Below are positions 1 to 7,955 of a stretch of 64,000 nt of DNA, piece after piece. A model generated the notes under the pieces. That model was not told where the DNA came from and searched no databases. It was given only the letters and a program-made list of their open reading frames with translations. The translations under genes and the position numbers were made by a program. This DNA is from Nocardioides psychrotolerans (GTDB lineage: Bacteria; Actinomycetota; Actinomycetes; Propionibacteriales; Nocardioidaceae), in assembly GCF_900113685.1 (NCBI RefSeq), contig NZ_FOQG01000002.1:275404-339403 (forward strand), written 5' to 3'. Numbering within the stretch: the stretch's first letter is position 1; every line of letters starts with the position of its first letter.

Positions 1-211
1 CGACTGGTGGATCGGCGTCTGCCTAGGCCTCATCGCCGCCGTCATGGCCACCCTCGGCGACCTGTGCGAGTCGGTGATCAAGCGCGACCTCGGCATCAAG
101 GACATGAGCCAGGTCATCCCCGGTCACGGCGGCCTGATGGACCGGCTCGACTCGCTGCTCGCCACGGCCGCCCCGATCTGGTTGCTCCTGCACTACCTCG
201 TCTTCACATGA
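1..211 (+). CDS. cdsA: Phosphatidate cytidylyltransferase, C-terminal end (partial)
   Basis: This is the last ~69 residues of CDP-diacylglycerol synthase, an integral membrane enzyme that makes CDP-diacylglycerol from phosphatidate and CTP for phospholipid synthesis. The reading frame starts at base 2 and ends at a TGA at 209-211. The family signature is clear: [16 protein letters not shown] followed by [12 protein letters not shown], then a hydrophobic C-terminal segment. The 5' part lies outside the window. Its stop overlaps the ATG of the next gene (ATGA), so the two are probably co-transcribed. cdsA next to rlmN and dxr is standard actinobacterial gene order. Confidence 0.93.
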   Translation, partial: DWWIGVCLGLIAAVMATLGDLCESVIKRDLGIKDMSQVIPGHGGLMDRLDSLLATAAPIWLLLHYLVFT

Positions 212-738
212 CGCTCTTCCTCGTCCGCCACGGACGCTCGCTGCCCGACCGCGAGCACATCCCGGCCGCCTGGGAGCTCGACCCGGCCGGCTTCGACGAC
301 ATCTGGGCGTTGCGCGAGTCGGGTCGGCTCCCGCAGGACGCTGCCTGGTTCTGCTCCCCGGAGCCCAAGGCGATCAGCACCGCCCAGCTGCTCACCGAGG
401 GCGAGGTCGGCATCGTCGAGGACCTCGGCGAGCACCGACGCGGGACGACCGACTGGATCGACGACTTCGCAGGTGTCGTACGGCTGGCCTTCGAGCACCC
501 CGACACCCCGGCGTACGACGGGTGGGAGCCGTTGAGCGCCTGTCGTGACCGCGTGGTCCCCGCCGTCCGCCGCATCCTGGACGTCCGCGCGGGCGAGGAC
601 GTCGTGCTCGTCGGTCACGGCACTGCGTGGACCGTCACCATCGCCGAGCTGACGGGGTCGGAGCCCGACCTGGGGCGCTGGGCGGCCCTGGCGATGCCGG
701 ACGTCCTCGTGGTGGCCCCTGACATGCTGGCCCCATGA
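208..738 (+). CDS. Histidine phosphatase (phosphoglycerate mutase-like) family protein
   Basis: The 176-residue product starts [11 protein letters not shown], carrying the RHG motif whose histidine is phosphorylated in this superfamily. A second catalytic histidine lies in [10 protein letters not shown] near residue 133. The domain is short and single, with no signal peptide or membrane segment, so it should be cytosolic. The ATG overlaps the cdsA stop (ATGA), and its own stop overlaps the TspO gene start, so translational coupling fixes this start. The substrate cannot be told from sequence; members hydrolyse small phosphoesters or phosphoproteins. Confidence 0.85.
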   Translation: MTLFLVRHGRSLPDREHIPAAWELDPAGFDDIWALRESGRLPQDAAWFCSPEPKAISTAQLLTEGEVGIVEDLGEHRRGTTDWIDDFAGVVRLAFEHPDTPAYDGWEPLSACRDRVVPAVRRILDVRAGEDVVLVGHGTAWTVTIAELTGSEPDLGRWAALAMPDVLVVAPDMLAP

Positions 739-1241
739 CCTCCTGGAGCACGCTACGCACCCGCCGAGGCCTGCGCATACTGTCGGCCACCGGCCTCGGG
801 GGCTTCGCCAGCGCCGGGATCGGCGCGGCCGCGACGACGCCGGACACCGACTGGTACCGCCGGCTCGAGAAGCCGCCGTGGGACCCACCAACGATTGCCT
901 ACCCGCTGGTGTGGACCCCGCTCTACGCCGACATCGCCCTCACCAGCGCCGCTGCACTGACCCTCCTCGAGCAGGAGGGTCGCCGCGACCAGGCCTCCGC
1001 GCTGCGACGCGCTCTCGCGACCAACCTGGTGCTCAACACCGGCTGGAGCGTCCTCTTCTGGCGAGTGCGTCGACCCTGGCTGTCCGCCGCCTGGTGCGCC
1101 GTCCTCGCGGTGCAATCGGCCGCGCTGGTCAAGCGGGTGGGAGACGTCGACCCGTCGCTGGGCACCGCGCTGGCGCCGTACCCGCTCTGGTGCGGCTTCG
1201 CCGCGGCCCTCAACACCTCGATCGCGCGCCGCAACTCCTGA
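735..1241 (+). CDS. TspO/MBR family tryptophan-rich membrane protein
   Basis: This 168-residue membrane protein belongs to the TspO/peripheral benzodiazepine receptor family, which binds tetrapyrroles and related ligands in the membrane. The hallmark WYRRLEKPPWDPP, followed by a segment ending VWTPLY, corresponds to the conserved W..L.KP.W.PP...WT.LY pattern. Later hydrophobic stretches (NLVLNTGWSVLFW; AAWCAVLAVQSAALV; YPLWCGFAAALNTSI) fit the five-helix fold. The ATGA overlap with the upstream phosphatase fixes the start. The physiological ligand is unknown here. Confidence 0.87.
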   Translation: MTSWSTLRTRRGLRILSATGLGGFASAGIGAAATTPDTDWYRRLEKPPWDPPTIAYPLVWTPLYADIALTSAAALTLLEQEGRRDQASALRRALATNLVLNTGWSVLFWRVRRPWLSAAWCAVLAVQSAALVKRVGDVDPSLGTALAPYPLWCGFAAALNTSIARRNS

Positions 1242-1261
1242 TCCGGTGACATATTGAGGCC

Positions 1262-1410
1262 ATGAGCGACCAGGGGCCTCCGGGCAAGCCGCTGCGGGCG
1301 CTGCCGATCATCGGCGGCCTCGTCCTCGGCGCCGGATCGTGCTGGTCTACCTCGCCGCGCTGGTCGCCGCCGGCGTGACGAGGATCGCGCTGGGCTGGTG
1401 GGTGTGGTGA
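1262..1410 (+). pseudogene. Small membrane protein gene with a -1 frameshift
   Basis: An ATG at 1262, four bases after a GAGG, opens a frame reading MSDQGPPGKPLRALPIIGG and on to GLVLGAG. It then turns into a non-membrane-like tail and stops after 38 codons. From about 1333 a different frame reads IVLVYLAALVAAGVTRIALG followed by WWVW and a stop at 1408-1410, which is clearly a membrane helix. Restoring one C in the run near 1331-1333 would join both halves into a ~49-residue single-span protein. Either this is a sequencing error in a real small gene or a recent pseudogene. No family is recognised. Confidence 0.55.
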
Positions 1411-1477
1411 TCGCCCCATCCCGGCTCCGCGCGTTCTACCCTCTGCTGGTGACGACGAGGCGCGGGAGGTGGTGGCG

Positions 1478-1927
1478 GTGACCGAGCCTCCGACCCCACC
1501 AGGGGGTGAGCGCCTGGCCGACCACGGCCCACCCGGAGGTTTCGGGCCGGGCTACGGGCCGGGTTACGGGCCGGGTTACGGGCAGCCCTACCCGCCACCG
1601 CCCTCGCCCTACCACGAGCAGCCGGGGATGCCTGGCTGGTCGAAGGTGCTCATCGGTGCGGTGATCGGCATGGCCGGCGGCGTCGTCGTGCTGGTCGCGG
1701 TGCTGCTCGTCATCGGCTCGACGTTCAGCAGCGACTCCAGCATCACCGGCGAGGTGGTCTTCGCGCTCTGCGTGCTCGTCCCGACGCTGCTGCCGGCCCC
1801 GATGCTCTTCTTCCGAGCGACGCGGATGTGGGCGGTCGGGCTGATGATCGGCGCCGGACTGAGCTCGATCGTGCTGGCCGGAGCCTGCGACTACATCATC
1901 CAAGGACTGACGGAAGGCTCCGCATGA
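1478..1927 (+). CDS. Membrane protein with Pro/Gly/Tyr-rich N-terminus
   Basis: The product is about 149 residues. The first ~55 are rich in Pro, Gly and Tyr, with a 4-residue repeat GPGY in tandem (DNA repeat about 1544-1583). Three hydrophobic segments follow, around VLIGAVIGMAGGVVVLVAVL, VVFALCVLVPTLLPAPML and AVGLMIGAGLSSIVLAG. The GTG at 1478 is chosen because GGGAGG at 1464-1469 lies 8 bases upstream; an in-frame GTG at 1469 overlaps that ribosome site. The stop overlaps the next ATG. Such DUF4190-like or Pro-rich membrane proteins are common in actinomycetes; function unknown. Confidence 0.7.
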   Translation: MTEPPTPPGGERLADHGPPGGFGPGYGPGYGPGYGQPYPPPPSPYHEQPGMPGWSKVLIGAVIGMAGGVVVLVAVLLVIGSTFSSDSSITGEVVFALCVLVPTLLPAPMLFFRATRMWAVGLMIGAGLSSIVLAGACDYIIQGLTEGSA

Positions 1928-2277
1928 GCACCGAACAGCAGGACGAGCGCACCGAGCAGGACGAGCGCCCACCCGACTGGTGGCACCGCGACCATCCGAC
2001 GTTCACCGCCCTGACCGGGTTCTTCACCGGTCTGGCGTTCGTGATCCTGGTGCCCGGTGTCTTCGCGGCGGTCCTCAGCGCGCTGTTCGACTACGGCCGC
2101 GCGGAGGAGCTGTTCCCCTTCGTGCTGCTGACCCTCGGTGTGCCGATCGGCCTGGTGGCCGCGCCGCGCACCCGACGCTTTGGCCGCTACATGCTGATCG
2201 GGATGTCCACCACGCTGCTGGTCGTGGTGGGGGTGGCTGCGCTGGTCGTGTGGTTCCTCGTCGAGGTCGAGGGCTGA
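1924..2277 (+). CDS. Small membrane protein, three predicted helices
   Basis: This 117-residue protein has an acidic, glutamine-rich start (MSTEQQDERTEQDERPPDWW) and then three hydrophobic spans, near FFTGLAFVILVPGVFAAVL, LFPFVLLTLGVPIGLVAA and MLIGMSTTLLVVVGVAALVV. It overlaps the preceding membrane protein gene by an ATGA and is probably translated with it. No enzyme motif is visible. The pair may form one membrane unit, but this is only inferred from the overlap. Confidence 0.7.
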   Translation: MSTEQQDERTEQDERPPDWWHRDHPTFTALTGFFTGLAFVILVPGVFAAVLSALFDYGRAEELFPFVLLTLGVPIGLVAAPRTRRFGRYMLIGMSTTLLVVVGVAALVVWFLVEVEG

Positions 2278-2319
2278 CGTTTTCGTGCCCCTCGGCGACG
2301 GTGGGAGACTGAGGACCTG

Positions 2320-3447
2320 ATGTCAGAGCCGATCAAGACCCTTCCTCTCGTGTTCGACGAGCCGCGCGGCCGCAAGAAGCCCCCGCGGCACCTCGCCGAC
2401 CTCACCTCGCCCGAGCGCAAGGCGCTGCTCGAGGAGCAGGGCCTGCCCGGCTTCCGGGCCAAGCAGCTCTCGATGCACTACTTCGGTCGCCTCGTCGACG
2501 ACCCCGAGCAGATGACCGACCTCCCGGCCGCCCAGCGCGCCGAGCTGGTCGAGGCGCTCCTGCCGACCCTGATGACGCCGTTGCGCACGATGGAGGCCGA
2601 CAAGGGCACGACGCGCAAGACACTGTGGAAGCTCTTCGACGGCGCGCTCGTCGAGTCGGTCCTCATGCGCTACCCCGACCGAGCCACGGTCTGCGTCTCC
2701 AGCCAGGCCGGCTGCGGGATGGCGTGTCCCTTCTGCGCCACCGGCCAGGGTGGCCTCCAGCGCAACATGTCGACCGCCGAGATCGTCGAGCAGGTCGTCG
2801 CCGGCGCCCGGTCGATGACGCGCGGCGAGGTCCCCGGTGGTCCCGGTCGCGTCTCCAACGTCGTCTTCATGGGGATGGGCGAGCCACTGGCCAACTACAA
2901 GGCCGTCATCGGCGCCGTACGACGCCTGGTCGACCCCTCGCCCGACGGCCTCGGCATGTCCGCGCGGGGCATCACCGTCTCGACCGTGGGCCTCGTCAAC
3001 CGCATCGACCAGCTGACCGAGGAGGGCATCCCGGTCACGCTCGCGCTGAGCCTGCACGCGCCCGACGACGAGCTGCGCAACGAGCTCGTGCCGATCAACA
3101 CCCGCTGGTCGGTGGCCGAGACGGTCGAGGCCGCGTGGAACTACGCGCGGGTGACCAAGCGTCGTGTCTCCATCGAGTACGCCATGATGCGCGGCATCAA
3201 CGACCAGGCCCACCGCGCCGACCTGCTCGGTGACCTCCTGCGCTCCTACGGCGACTGGGGCTGGGTCCACGTCAACCTGATCCCGCTCAACGAGGTCCCC
3301 GGGTCACAGTTCACGCGGTCCAGCGACGAGGACACCGACGAGTTCGTCCGGCGTCTCGAGGCCAAGGGCGTCCCGACGACGATCCGAGACACGCGCGGCA
3401 GTGAGATCGACGCTGCCTGTGGGCAGCTGGCCGCGACCGAGGCCTGA
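2320..3447 (+). CDS. rlmN: 23S rRNA (adenine(2503)-C(2))-methyltransferase / tRNA methyltransferase RlmN
   Basis: RlmN is a radical-SAM enzyme that methylates C2 of A2503 in 23S rRNA and of A37 in some tRNAs. The 375-residue product has the radical-SAM cluster motif CGMACPFC (Cys132, 136, 139) followed by ATGQGG. Cys125 in TVCVSSQ and Cys367 near the C-terminus match the two extra catalytic cysteines of the family. GAGG lies just before the ATG at 2320. In this lineage rlmN usually sits between cdsA and dxr; here dxr is 28 kb downstream, so a large block lies between them. Confidence 0.96.
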   Translation: MSEPIKTLPLVFDEPRGRKKPPRHLADLTSPERKALLEEQGLPGFRAKQLSMHYFGRLVDDPEQMTDLPAAQRAELVEALLPTLMTPLRTMEADKGTTRKTLWKLFDGALVESVLMRYPDRATVCVSSQAGCGMACPFCATGQGGLQRNMSTAEIVEQVVAGARSMTRGEVPGGPGRVSNVVFMGMGEPLANYKAVIGAVRRLVDPSPDGLGMSARGITVSTVGLVNRIDQLTEEGIPVTLALSLHAPDDELRNELVPINTRWSVAETVEAAWNYARVTKRRVSIEYAMMRGINDQAHRADLLGDLLRSYGDWGWVHVNLIPLNEVPGSQFTRSSDEDTDEFVRRLEAKGVPTTIRDTRGSEIDAACGQLAATEA

Positions 3448-3536
3448 GGGCGGCCGGTCGTGCAACCGTGAGGCGTGGATCTTCGCCTGCATACCTTGAT
3501 GAAGCGGCGCGTGCCCACCCCGCTCACCAACCCCGC

Positions 3537-4316
3537 ATGACCCCCGAGGACGTCGCTGCGGCCTGCGCCGCCTGGACCTGGGTGCCTGAGTCCGCGACCA
3601 CGGTGGAGACCGACGAGCTGCTGCTGGTGCGCTACCCGGTGTGGTTCTCCCGGCCGCTGGAGCTCCTGCGCCTCGAGCCGCGCCGCCAGCTCGACGCGGT
3701 CGTGGCCGAGGTGATGGAGCGTGCCCGCACCTTCGACGACGTCGACGAGCTTCTCTGGTGGGTCAGGCTCGGCTCACCTGCTGGGCTCGAGTCCGCGGTC
3801 GTCGCGCTCGGGGGCGTGGTCGAGGAGACTCTCGACGTGCTCGCCCTGGACCTCTCCGAGCCGGCCGTCGACCTCGACGTCAAGGCTGAGGTGGAGCTCC
3901 GGTGGAACACCGACGTCACGACCGAGCGTGACGCCCAGCTCGTGCAGTCGATCGTCTTCGAGGACGAGATGCCGCCGGACGAGGAGCTGGAGTCAGCGGC
4001 CCGCACCGCAGCCGCGACCGTGCTCGCGGGACACGGTGGGTGCCTGGTCGCCTACCTCGACGGCCGTCCGGTCGGCGCGGCCGGCCTTGCCGTGGGGGAG
4101 CACGTCGCCCGCCTGTGGGGCGGCTCGGTCCTCGAGGAGGTGCGCGGCCGAGGCATCTACCGGGCGCTGCTGTCCGCGCGGCTCACCTACGCGCGCGAGC
4201 ACGGCCTGACGATGGGCCTGGTCAAGGGGCGCGTCCAGACCTCCGGGCCGATCCTGCGCCGGGCCGGCTTCTCGGTCTTCGGCCAGGAGCGCTCCTACGT
4301 CGTGCCGCTGCGTTGA
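3537..4316 (+). CDS. GNAT family N-acetyltransferase
   Basis: The 259-residue product has a C-terminal GNAT domain. Strands around GRPVGAAGLAVGEHVARLWG lead to the acetyl-CoA pyrophosphate loop RGRGIYRALLSARLTYA (R-x-x-G-x-G/A type), then GFSVFGQERSYVVPL at the end. The N-terminal ~120 residues look like a degenerate second GNAT-like half (WTWVPES... ARTFDDVDELLWWVRLG). The start at 3537 has only a weak ribosome site; a GTG at 3468 is less likely. Substrate unknown. Confidence 0.8.
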   Translation: MTPEDVAAACAAWTWVPESATTVETDELLLVRYPVWFSRPLELLRLEPRRQLDAVVAEVMERARTFDDVDELLWWVRLGSPAGLESAVVALGGVVEETLDVLALDLSEPAVDLDVKAEVELRWNTDVTTERDAQLVQSIVFEDEMPPDEELESAARTAAATVLAGHGGCLVAYLDGRPVGAAGLAVGEHVARLWGGSVLEEVRGRGIYRALLSARLTYAREHGLTMGLVKGRVQTSGPILRRAGFSVFGQERSYVVPLR

Positions 4317-4590
4317 CTCGCCGCGGACCGAAGGTCGGCAGTTCACCGCCGGACGTGCCGCCCCCACGCTCAGCTGCGCCGATCGGTTGCTGAACTGCCC
4401 GGCAGGATTGGCGGACAAGCGCCAACATCCCCGGTTGGCCGGGGACTCATGCACCGCGAGGACTCCCGGGGGGTAGGGCGCTGGTCCGCACCCCTCCCGC
4501 TGCGGTCGCCATCAACCCGTCGGGGGGAGTTCACGCGGCGTCCAGACGGATCTCCTCGCCCGTTGCGGACCGACTCCTAGCCTCCTGGCC
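4317..4590. other. Intergenic region with nested inverted repeats
   Basis: No gene is seen in these 274 bases. They hold a 9-bp perfect inverted repeat, GGCAGTTCA at 4337-4345 and TGAACTGCC at 4391-4399. A strong short hairpin TCCCCGG-TTGG-CCGGGGA lies at 4428-4445 and may terminate the upstream GNAT transcript, although no T-run follows. The 15-mer GGCAGTTCACCGCCG at 4337-4351 recurs with one change at 29920-29934. Confidence 0.5.
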
Positions 4591-5784
4591 ATGGCCGACC
4601 TGTTCGAGCTCCCCAGCCCGTCCTCCGCAGCCTCCTCGACCTGCACGCCGCCCGACCGCCTCCGCGTCCTCGTCGTCGCCGAGTCGTTCCTCCCGCAGGT
4701 CAACGGCGTCACCAACTCCGTGCGCCGGGTGCTCGAGCACCTTGCCGCCACCGGGCACGACGCCGCGCTGGTCGCCCCGACCGGCCCCTCGTCGTACGCC
4801 GGGTTCCCGGTGCTGCACGCCCGTGGCGCCAATCTGCCGCTCTACCCCGACTTCCGCATCGGTCTCGAGACGAGGCGTCGGCTGCGCTCGATCATGGAGC
4901 GCTTCGCGCCCGACGTCGTCCACATCGCATCGCCCGCCACGCTGGGCTACCAGGCGGCGAAGGCCGCCCAGAGCCTGGGGATCCCGACCATCGCGATCTA
5001 TCAGACCGACCTCGTGGGCTTTGCCGAGCGCTACGACGTGCCCGGTGGCGGTCGGGCCATGGCGTCGCTGACGCGCCGCATCCACACCAAGGTCGACCGC
5101 ACCCTGGCGCCGTCCTCGGCCAGCCTCGCGCAGCTGCGCGACCTCGCGATCCCCAGCACCGCGCTGTGGCCCCGCGGTGTCGACCTCCAGGCGTTCCACC
5201 CGGTCTGGCGCTCCGCGGACCTGCGTCGCGAGCTCGCCCCCGACGGCCGGCTCCTGGTCGGCTACGTCGGTCGCCTGGCCCCCGAGAAGGAGCTCCACCT
5301 GCTGAGCCACCTGGCGGACGACCCCCGCTACGCGCTGGTGGTCGTCGGAGGCGGCCCGGAGGAGCAGCGGCTGCGCAGCCTGCTCCCCGGTGCCACCTTC
5401 CTCGGGGTCCTGCACGGCGGCGACCTCAGCCGGGCCTACGCCTCGCTCGACGTCTTCGTGCACACCGGTCGCCACGAGACCTACTGCCAGTCCGCGCAGG
5501 AGGCTCTCGCCGCCGGCGTCCCGGTGGTCGCACCGCGCTCCGGCGGTCCGATCGACGTGGTGTCCGACGGCGTCGCGGGGCACCTCTACGAGCCAGGTGA
5601 CGGCGCCGACCTCGCGTCGTACGTCGACCGCCTGGTCGGCCACAAGCTCACCCGCCGCATGATGGGGCTGGCGGCCCGGCGCAGCGTTCGTGACCGGTCG
5701 TGGACGTCGGTCAACGAGGCCCTCGTCGATCACTACCGCGACGTGATCGCCGTCCGGGCCACCCCTGCCCGTCTGGCCGGCTGA
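4591..5784 (+). CDS. GT4-type glycosyltransferase (mannosyltransferase-like)
   Basis: The 397-residue protein is a GT-B glycosyltransferase related to the GDP-mannose-dependent alpha-mannosyltransferases of mycobacterial lipoglycan synthesis (MgtA/PimB type). The N-terminal domain starts VLVVAESFLPQVNGVTNSV, the usual acceptor-side signature. The C-terminal domain has GYVGRLAPEKEL and the retaining E-x7-E motif in HETYCQSAQEALAAGVPVV, followed by SGGPIDVV. It is likely a cytoplasmic-face enzyme of membrane glycolipid or cell envelope assembly. It faces the LOG-like gene tail to tail. The sugar and acceptor are inferred from family only. Confidence 0.88.
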   Translation: MADLFELPSPSSAASSTCTPPDRLRVLVVAESFLPQVNGVTNSVRRVLEHLAATGHDAALVAPTGPSSYAGFPVLHARGANLPLYPDFRIGLETRRRLRSIMERFAPDVVHIASPATLGYQAAKAAQSLGIPTIAIYQTDLVGFAERYDVPGGGRAMASLTRRIHTKVDRTLAPSSASLAQLRDLAIPSTALWPRGVDLQAFHPVWRSADLRRELAPDGRLLVGYVGRLAPEKELHLLSHLADDPRYALVVVGGGPEEQRLRSLLPGATFLGVLHGGDLSRAYASLDVFVHTGRHETYCQSAQEALAAGVPVVAPRSGGPIDVVSDGVAGHLYEPGDGADLASYVDRLVGHKLTRRMMGLAARRSVRDRSWTSVNEALVDHYRDVIAVRATPARLAG

Positions 5785-5796
5785 CCCAGCGGCGCG

Positions 5797-6882
5797 TCAG
5801 GCGCCATCGACCAACGCGACGGCCTCCTCGACGGTGTCGACGAGGTGGACGCGGGGCTCCATGGCCCGACCGCGGGCGAGCGCCTGCAGCAGCGGCCACG
5901 CGGGCACCGTGATGGTCCAGTGCTCGCGACCGACCAGCACCATCGGCGCCACGGAAGACTCATCGGCGTAGAAGTTCTCGCAGGCGTCCTGGAACACCTC
6001 CTGCACGGTGCCCGCCGCGCCGGGCAGGAAGACGATGCCGGCGCCGCAGACCTCCAGCAGGATGGCCTCGCGGGTGGAGTTGCGGAAGTATTTCGCGATC
6101 GCGCTCGCGAACAGGTTGGCCGGCTCGTGGCCGTAGTGCCACGTCGGGATGCTCAGGCTCTCGCGCGCGTCGGGGAAGAGCTCGAGCACCGCTCGCGCCG
6201 AGTCGACCCACGCCTCCACCGAGGGGTGGTAGGACGGCACGGCAGCCAGCAGCGCCAGCGCGGCGTCGAGGTCCCCAGCGTCGCGCCCCGCGAGGCGGGC
6301 GCCCAGGTTGGCCGCCTCCATCGCCCCCGGGCCGCCGCCGCTCGCCACGACATGATGGACGCCGAGGCCGGCGCCGAGTCGCGCGGCGTCGGTGTAGCCG
6401 GGCTGGTCCCGGGTCAGCGCGTGCCCGCCCATGACGCCGACCAGGCGACGAGCGTGGGTCCACGTCTCCAGTGCCCGGTCGATGGCGTGGTCGTGCAGTG
6501 CCCGGGCGAGCGTGTCGTCCTCTCCGTCGCCGTGCTGCGACCACGCGTAGGCCCGCGCGTCGAGCGACGCGGCGTAGGACGCCGTGTCGTAGAGCTCGTC
6601 CGCCGCATAGAGCCGCGAGCGGTAGACGTCGACCGGCACGTCGCCGATGGTCGGCAGCACCAGCCCGCCCGCGGCCTCGACCCGTGCGAGGTCACCGTCG
6701 GCGAAGGTGCAGCCGAGGAAGGTCGCCCCCGACAGCCGGCACGAGGCCAGCTCCGTGGACCGGTCGCTCAGGTCGACGCCGTAGAGCCGCCAGCCCGACA
6801 GACGATGCGCGCCCCGGGCGATGCGTCGGTCGAAGTCCTCGAGCGTTTCGATGCGGACGCCACGGCCCCGGGTGCGGTTCAC
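5797..6882 (-). CDS. LOG-family Rossmann-fold nucleotide-binding protein
   Basis: The 361-residue product contains a LOG/lysine-decarboxylase-like fold. VGVMGGHALTRDQPGYTDAA is followed by VVASGGGPGAMEAANLGA, and the signature loop reads LPGAAGTVQEVFQ in place of the usual PGGxGTxxE. LOG enzymes cleave nucleoside 5'-monophosphates of cytokinin type, but distant members have unknown substrates. The N-terminal ~150 residues are extra: a pentapeptide-like stretch (DLSDRSTELASCRLSGATF) and an acidic linker. The GTG start at 6882 is used; a start ~9 codons later is possible. Confidence 0.78.
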   Translation of the reverse strand: MNRTRGRGVRIETLEDFDRRIARGAHRLSGWRLYGVDLSDRSTELASCRLSGATFLGCTFADGDLARVEAAGGLVLPTIGDVPVDVYRSRLYAADELYDTASYAASLDARAYAWSQHGDGEDDTLARALHDHAIDRALETWTHARRLVGVMGGHALTRDQPGYTDAARLGAGLGVHHVVASGGGPGAMEAANLGARLAGRDAGDLDAALALLAAVPSYHPSVEAWVDSARAVLELFPDARESLSIPTWHYGHEPANLFASAIAKYFRNSTREAILLEVCGAGIVFLPGAAGTVQEVFQDACENFYADESSVAPMVLVGREHWTITVPAWPLLQALARGRAMEPRVHLVDTVEEAVALVDGA

Positions 6883-6913
6883 GGAGCCGAATCTAGTCGG
6901 CCCCGTGAACGAC

Positions 6914-7779
6914 TCAGAACGCCCGCGCCATCAGCTCCCCGAACAGCTCCTGCTCGTCGACCTCGAGCCCTCGCGAGCGGAACCACGTGGCAACGTTGGT
7001 GCAGTCGCGCAGCAGGAAGTCCATCCCCGCCGGGTTGGCGACCAGGTCGACGACCTGGGGCAGGTCGATGACCACGAGCCGCTCACCCGCCGCCAGGATG
7101 TTGTACGCCGAGAGGTCGCCGTGGACGATCCCGTGCCGCACCAGGGTGGTCAGGGTGTCGACCAGCTGTGAGTAGTAGGACTCCAGCAGCTCCCGGTCGG
7201 GTCGCGTCTGGGCCAGTCGCGGGGCGGTCTCCCGTCGACCTGGACCCACTCCATGAGGATCTCGGTCCCGTCGATCTGGACGGGGTAGGGCACCGGGACG
7301 CCGATCGCATGGAGACGCACGAGCGCCTGCCACTCGGCCCAGGCCCACTGGCCCGCGGCGACCGCGCGACCGTGCGCGCTCTTCTTGGCCAGCGCCCGGG
7401 CGTCGCGCGTGTTCCGCATCGCGCGCCCCTCGGTGTAGGAGCTGGAGCGGTGGAAGGAGCGGTGCTCCTCGTCGCGGTAGCGCTTGGCTGCCATGACGAC
7501 CGACCGCTCCGGCTCGAGGGGGTCGGCCCGCTCCAGGAGGAAGACGTCGCCTTCCTTGCCCGTCTTGAGGATGCCGAGGTCAGTGTCGATGGCGCCCTGG
7601 GACGTCACCAGCCAGTCGGGCCGTGGCTCGGGGCCGCGGCACAGGGGCTCGACGGAGAGCCAGGTCGACCAGCGACGGCCGGGGTCGTCGAGGTCGTCGT
7701 AGGCGGTGAAGTCGAAGACGAAGGTCGGGTCAGGTGCGGCGTCGTGGTGCTGGTCGTGCTGGTCGTGCTGGGAGGTCAC
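6914..7779 (-). pseudogene. RIO-type serine/threonine protein kinase, frameshifted
   Basis: Two minus-strand frames together encode a RIO1-like kinase of about 287 residues. The first part (from 7779) has the nucleotide loop TGKEGDVFLLERA and the lysine in MAAKRYRDEEHRSF, and runs to EWVQVDG. The second part has the catalytic loop VHGDLSAYNILAAG and the metal-binding VIDLPQVVD, ending at 6914. The frame changes near 7231-7233 in a run of three Gs on the coding strand. Adding one G restores VDGETAPRLAQ and a full-length kinase. Because all motifs are intact, sequencing error or very recent inactivation is likely. The GTG at 7779 is the probable start. Confidence 0.8.
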
Positions 7780-7955
7780 AGGTGCTCCAGTGCTGGGAGA
7801 GAGATCGGTCCGGGGTCAGGCCGGGGACAGTCGTCGACATGTCACGCCCCTCTCGTCAGGCACCGGCGGTCGCCGATGAATCGCCCCCAGGGTGGCGCCT
7901 GCCGCGGGTGTGGTGCAACCGGTTTCTTCGAGCGCGCTCCACTAGGTTGGGCCTC

